The notes under the pieces are model-generated. The model worked only from the letters and a program-made list of their open reading frames with translations, did no database searches and had not been told where the DNA came from. From Coniella vitis (Eukaryota > Ascomycota > Sordariomycetes > Diaporthales > Schizoparmaceae): a stretch of 64,000 nt of DNA. Location: the NCBI GenBank assembly GCA_011317545.1, contig WUJK01000001.1, positions 3,267,001-3,331,000 on the forward strand, read 5' to 3'. Positions 59,468-64,000 of the stretch are shown piece after piece. Made by a program: the position numbers and the translations under genes. How positions within the stretch are numbered: the stretch's first letter is position 1; each line of letters opens with the position of its first letter.

Positions 59468-61350
59468 ATTCTACAACAAGGGTTGCACCAGTTTTATATT
59501 GCATGAGTTTGAACGATCACCACGAACTCGGCAAACAGAGTCGATTTGTCACTGCAGGCCATGGTCATCAGCGGGCTTGGGCTCGGATAAATAGTGAGTA
59601 AACATCAGGGACGAGATCGCGCGTGCCTTACTCACATCTTAGTAGGTCTCGATGCGAAGTAACGCTTCTTGTATTGGATAAAGGTTTCTCACAAAGGGGA
59701 AGCATATGCGGCAAGTGAGCATATTTGGCTAGTCTTGCTGTTATCGCAGTCGCAATCGCCCTCATGCGCGCGAATCCCAATTTGCTTACCAAATGAGTCG
59801 CTTGATTGTGGAGCACAATGCTGAACATCTCTTGCGGCAAACTTATGGTCACAGGTACGGGTCTGCTCTAGAGTGGCTGCGCATCAAGATTACACAAACG
59901 TAGTCTGGGTAAAGTTCTCGAACTCAAGCTGTTCGTTGTGGAAGCCTTGCTGGGCAGGCAAATCTTCGGCATGTCTTAGCCGACGACAGCACCCATTAAC
60001 TGCAAGAGCTTAACATATACTACGTATACATAGTAGGGCGAGCCCGAAGGACAAGCAGTCGAAGCGCCAGGCATGCGACGAGGTGCATGAGTTTCGTGCG
60101 AGACACAGGACACGCCAAAGACGCTTGAGCAGCCACAAGGAAATATGACTGTCAATCTCATCTGGCTCCAGTTCCGCAACGCTTCCCGAATCGCTCGGCA
60201 CGCGGCAACGCCCAATCAAGACCTTTCATACTTAATAGTACCTGCATGCCAACAGGCGCTGCATACTCTCATTTCGGCAGACAGCACGCTCTTTTCATCT
60301 GAGGACCCATTTCAAACCAGGGGTCACATCGGAAGACAGCGGGCCGCCAAGGCCGGCAACATCACAATACCACGCCTCTCGCGTATTATAAGTACGAAGT
60401 ACGACACTATTTGACTGCGAACAAGGAGTATTTGCATGGTATAAAGTATATAACAGCACGAGCGATACCAGCAAATGCGGTAAAAGCCTTTTGGGGGCAG
60501 AACCTGTAGAAATTATGGGTCATTTATTGGGCTAAACCAAATTGAGGGCCATGAGGCCTGTTGAGGTTACGTTTGGCGCTTGCGGAGGTCGGCGAGGCGG
60601 CGGCGAGAGGCTGATTAGCGTCCAATCACGAGGCCCGTACCATCATTCAGATGTGAAGACGGGCAGGGCACCATGCGGGCACTGCATATCACTGCAGGTG
60701 ATATTGAAGGCTTTGGATGATGTGACTGGTCAATCCAGGCAGCCCACATCGACTCGAGAGTGCAAAGTGGGGTGGTTGGTTGCTTGCTTGGGAGGTTATG
60801 ACCGTTGCTTGCCGCTATTAGTTCGAAGTGCCTGCGTGCACTCGAGAGGCCTACGGCACGCACGCCCGCCACCCACACGTTGTGGCATTTGGGAAGCTGC
60901 AAAAGTCTCTATCGTCCCATAAACCTTCGGCTGTCCACCTTACTATGTATTCGGCGTCACATCAAATCACACCCTGAGCAGGTATTTCGTCCCGGTTGTT
61001 CGGATCAGGGGGTTTAGGATGTGTGCTGCGACTGTAGTTGCTGGCGCTAGAGCAGTTCTCTTTCTTCACATCACCAACTTCAAGACGCTCGCCTTGTCAC
61101 AATTGGCAGTATATTGTTGTATTGTTCAAATCGCGTGGCGACCCCCGCTCTGCAGGCCTCAACTGTGAGACCCGGTCAGAGAGCATACATTTCGGTCGTA
61201 CAACGGCAATCTTATATGGCAACACTTACCAATCTTCGGTCCTCGTACACATTGTCTCTCAACCCCGCACAACCTTACATCCGACTTCCATCGGTCGTTG
61301 CTTGAAACCCTGACTTGGCACACGCAAACCTTTTCATCAAGCGACTCGCC
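59468..61350. other. Intergenic region, no gene seen
   Basis: 1.9 kb between two genes on the plus strand, with exact dispersed words at 60027 and 60941. No protein-like frame is evident. The last 100 bases form the leader of the surface-protein gene. Confidence 0.55.
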
Positions 61351-62922
61351 ATGGCGCTCTCAGTACTGAGGCTCGTCGCGAGTATTGCTCTTACGCACTT
61401 CGCGGCTGCCATACTTGTCACGACAGGATCTACATGTGATCAGCAATGTGGCAATATTTTGACGGCCACGACACCGGCCGACATCGTGTGCGCAAACAGC
61501 GATTTCAGCGGCTCGACGGGGACTGTCATGAAGAATTGCATGAACTGCGAGTTGACGAGCACGTACTACAAGACGAACCCAAACTCAACAGACCAGCAAT
61601 GGCTGCTCTACAATTCTAGATATACTCTGTCAGAGTGCCTGTGGGGCGAACCCGGCAACATCGACGTGGGCGATACTCCATGTATCACATCGTGAGTGAT
61701 TCAACAGATGTTGTTGTCTTGTGCATCTCAAAGACATTGATTAGCTGACGAGAACCACAGCAAGGCTTGCGGTCCGCTCCAAAATGCCTTTCAGTACATG
61801 AACTTCAGCACCAGCACCAGCATCGGGCCCTACGACTATTGCACCGACTGGGATGTCGACAGCACACAATTTGAAGGATGCGTGGACTGTCTACGTACGG
61901 GTGGCCAGCAATACCTCGGAAACATGGCAGTAATGCTCAAGGTAGGCTGCGATCAGAAGCCTAACCCAGGCAGCACCATCGCGGTTAAAGGAAGCATCTT
62001 CTCAACCACCCTCATGAACGAAACAACGCCGACTGCGACCAGCACTTGGAAAACCGTTGGCGTCTCGGGGCCTATTTCTCTCGGTGGAATCGCTGGCATC
62101 GTGATCGGCGGGATCTGCTTCATTCTTGCCGTTGCTGGTTTCTTCGTTGTCTGCGTCGGTCGCCGTCGCCGCCGCGCATTTTTGCGCAAGCTTGAGATGC
62201 AACACAAAGACTCGGGCTGGCCACACCCCTTTGCAACTGGTATTGTGCAGCGAGGTCCCGATATGAATGAAACACCGCTATCGCAAAAGCCGCTCCGGGG
62301 CTGGGACGATTCGCCGCAGTCTGCCACGCACTCGGACCCCTACTACAACCAAAACTTCTCCCCCTACACTTCTCAGCACAACAGCCCTGTAAATGGTGCT
62401 GAGATGACCATGACCATGGCGCAACAGTGGCCGCAGGCCTTTCATGAACAGCCGATCTATGGCGGCGACTACCCGACCGCGGCACAGGAGAAGGCATTGC
62501 AGGACCAGCACGAGGCGACAGCCAGCGGCGGCAACAAACCCTCCAATCCAACCACGCAGATAGGGCTTGCTTTTGGTGGTGATGAAGCTAGCCTGCGATC
62601 CAAAGTTTCGGAACAGAGCGTGCAGACTATGCACAGTAGAGGAACAGGCGGAGCCCAGAATAATGAATTGGCCAATGTCGAATCATACGAGCTCCACGAA
62701 GTGAGCAGCAGCGCAGGAGGAAGCAGTGCTGGCGGCACCAACGTGGTCACGGGTCATGGCAACAGCTTCAAGAACAGGATTGCAAGGCAGAATGTCGCGC
62801 CCGTGCTGCGGCACCCTGGACATGGGCGATACAGCCCTGAGAGGATTTTCCCTCCACCGCCACCGGTCCATTCCATGGCAAACGGACTAAGGGATGGGAT
62901 GGAAGGACAGCATGAGATTTGA
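61351..62922 (+). CDS. Single-pass Cys-rich surface protein (so-called LPXTG-like)
   Basis: Two exons, 61351–61691 and 61761–62922, are joined by a 69-bp GTGAGT–CAG intron and encode 500 residues. A signal peptide (1 to about 20) is followed by an ectodomain of about 200 residues with twelve cysteines (29, 33, 47, 63, 66, 96, 111, 117, 141, 154, 157, 177), an even number that suggests six disulfides, and several N-glycosylation sites (for example NST, NFS and NET). One membrane helix (about 219–246) ends in RRRRR. The 250-residue cytosolic tail is Gln/Ser/Pro-rich and disordered. Fungal genomes often label such proteins LPXTG-domain, but no LPxTG is present here. It is probably a cell-wall or plasma-membrane sensor; the ligand is unknown. 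The ATG at 61351 directly precedes the signal peptide. Confidence 0.88.
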
Positions 62923-64000
62923 TCATAGCATCACTATACTTGGGTCTCGGAAAGAAGGTTAGGATGAAGGGGATGTATTTCAAGCACGGAGTTTTGGGCG
63001 TTCGAAGTGCCTTTGGCGGTGTTGACTCGGCGGACTATTTGTACTTTTTATCTTTGTTTCGCTCTTTCTTGGAGGGTCGGACCTAGACAAATGTGTCTTT
63101 ATTCCTTAATGATATCCAGGGGTTTATCAGATTTCTATAATTCAACCAACTACATCTTCCTACAGAGCGTCTTTGGACCAAGAAAAAAAGAGTGAGGAAT
63201 ATACATGGTTGCTGCGCGAACTGACCATACTTGATGATATGTTTGGGATGAGCTGAATCATACTATTGCGCCTCTTCATTCGCTTGGAAAGAGATCCAAT
63301 AATATGCTTCTACGCACGAAGCTGGAATTGGACACGATACTTGGTCTCCAATAAACATGTGGTAGGGAAGAGACGTAGCCAACGACTTTGAAGATTATAT
63401 GACAGGTTTGAGAAGCTACTCGTCGCCAATTGTAAAACTGTGAACATCAGAAAATGTTACAGCGCTTCACAACAAACATGGCCTCGATAGTCTAATATAC
63501 TACTATCATTCAGCAAAAATGTTCTGAATATGGTGGGGCGTTGCATTCTCCGTTTCAAGATTTCACTGAGGGAACCCAAGAGTTCACAGGAGGTTTTGTA
63601 CTACGAATCCCTTTCGCCGGCAGAGCCTGAACGATTGGCCGAAATGCAGCGAGGCGAGCATGAGAACTAACCTATCTGAGATAAAACGCTAACTTAGATT
63701 GGCCCACATACCATCATTTCGCCACTTCGTGTCAGGGCCTCACAGCCGGTCAATATTGTTATTGCACTTTTAACAATCGATTCGCTGGAAGCAGATATTG
63801 GGCTGCAGGTGATGGGTGAAGCGCGAAATGGTTGCGAAACGTCGCCGCAGCTGAGCGCGCTCGAATACAAATACCGCGAAGCTGACCGGAGCTCTAGCCT
63901 CGCGACTACACGATGATAGCAAGTGCGTGCTGGGCGTTTACAGGTCGACCAATCTGGATGTATTAGCAGTTTTGCCTTGACTTCTAACTTCTTTTTGTTC
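62923..64000. other. Intergenic region to window end
   Basis: About 1.1 kb after the surface-protein gene. No coding frame, repeat array or dispersed palindrome was recognised; a gene could begin just outside the window. Confidence 0.55.

Noticed and set aside
1..64000. tRNA genes
   Set aside because: No stretch combined A-box and B-box (GGTTCRANNCC) sequences with a cloverleaf. The GGTTCGAAC at about 47308 lies inside the ubiquitin-ligase gene. A tRNAscan-SE run would be decisive.

Overview
The window is nuclear DNA of a filamentous ascomycete, most likely a Sordariomycete and possibly Hypocreales. The evidence is the genes themselves: short GT–AG introns of 52–185 bp, pyrimidine- or CA-rich leaders, and orthologues of grg-1/ccg-1, vib-1/xprG, ham-2/pro22, CAX4 and NTA1. 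The species cannot be named from the sequence. I support twelve protein-coding genes with exon structures worked out by hand. No rRNA, convincing tRNA, CRISPR array or intact transposon was seen. The gene models span about 18 kb of 64 kb, which is sparse for this group.

Layout. 4.2–5.3 kb: a type II membrane protein resembling a glycosyltransferase. 11.05–11.41 kb: the 71-residue glucose-repressible protein Grg-1. 12.0–13.1 kb: an emopamil-binding-protein (EBP) type sterol isomerase homologue. 18.1–20.3 kb: a seven-transmembrane, receptor-like protein with a long cytoplasmic tail. 20.3–39.2 kb: nearly 19 kb with no supportable gene, full of microsatellites and short palindromic words. 39.2–41.4 kb: the NDT80/PhoG-fold regulator VIB-1/XprG. 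44.2–62.9 kb: a more compact block. It holds a DUF2011-like protein, dolichyl-diphosphate phosphatase (CAX4), an RWD–RING–IBR–RING ubiquitin ligase (minus strand), the STRIPAK subunit HAM-2/PRO22, a MARVEL-domain membrane protein (minus strand), an NTA1-type N-terminal amidase, and a single-pass Cys-rich surface protein.

Functional links. Two genes belong to the carbon-starvation response: grg-1 (a target) and vib-1 (a regulator). CAX4 and the glycosyltransferase-like protein belong to the secretory or glycosylation pathway. HAM-2 and VIB-1 both act in hyphal fusion or heterokaryon biology in relatives. These are unlinked single genes, not a biosynthetic cluster.

The most unusual feature is a dispersed 9-bp word, TACATAGTA/TACTATGTA (a TAC–ATA–GTA inverted repeat). 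I counted at least 47 exact copies where about 0.5 is expected by chance. All but one lie outside gene models. They are concentrated between 22 and 44 kb and often occur as back-to-back palindromes or overlapping tandems; one lies precisely inside a (TGC)n tract. I know of no description of this element, but I could not search for one.
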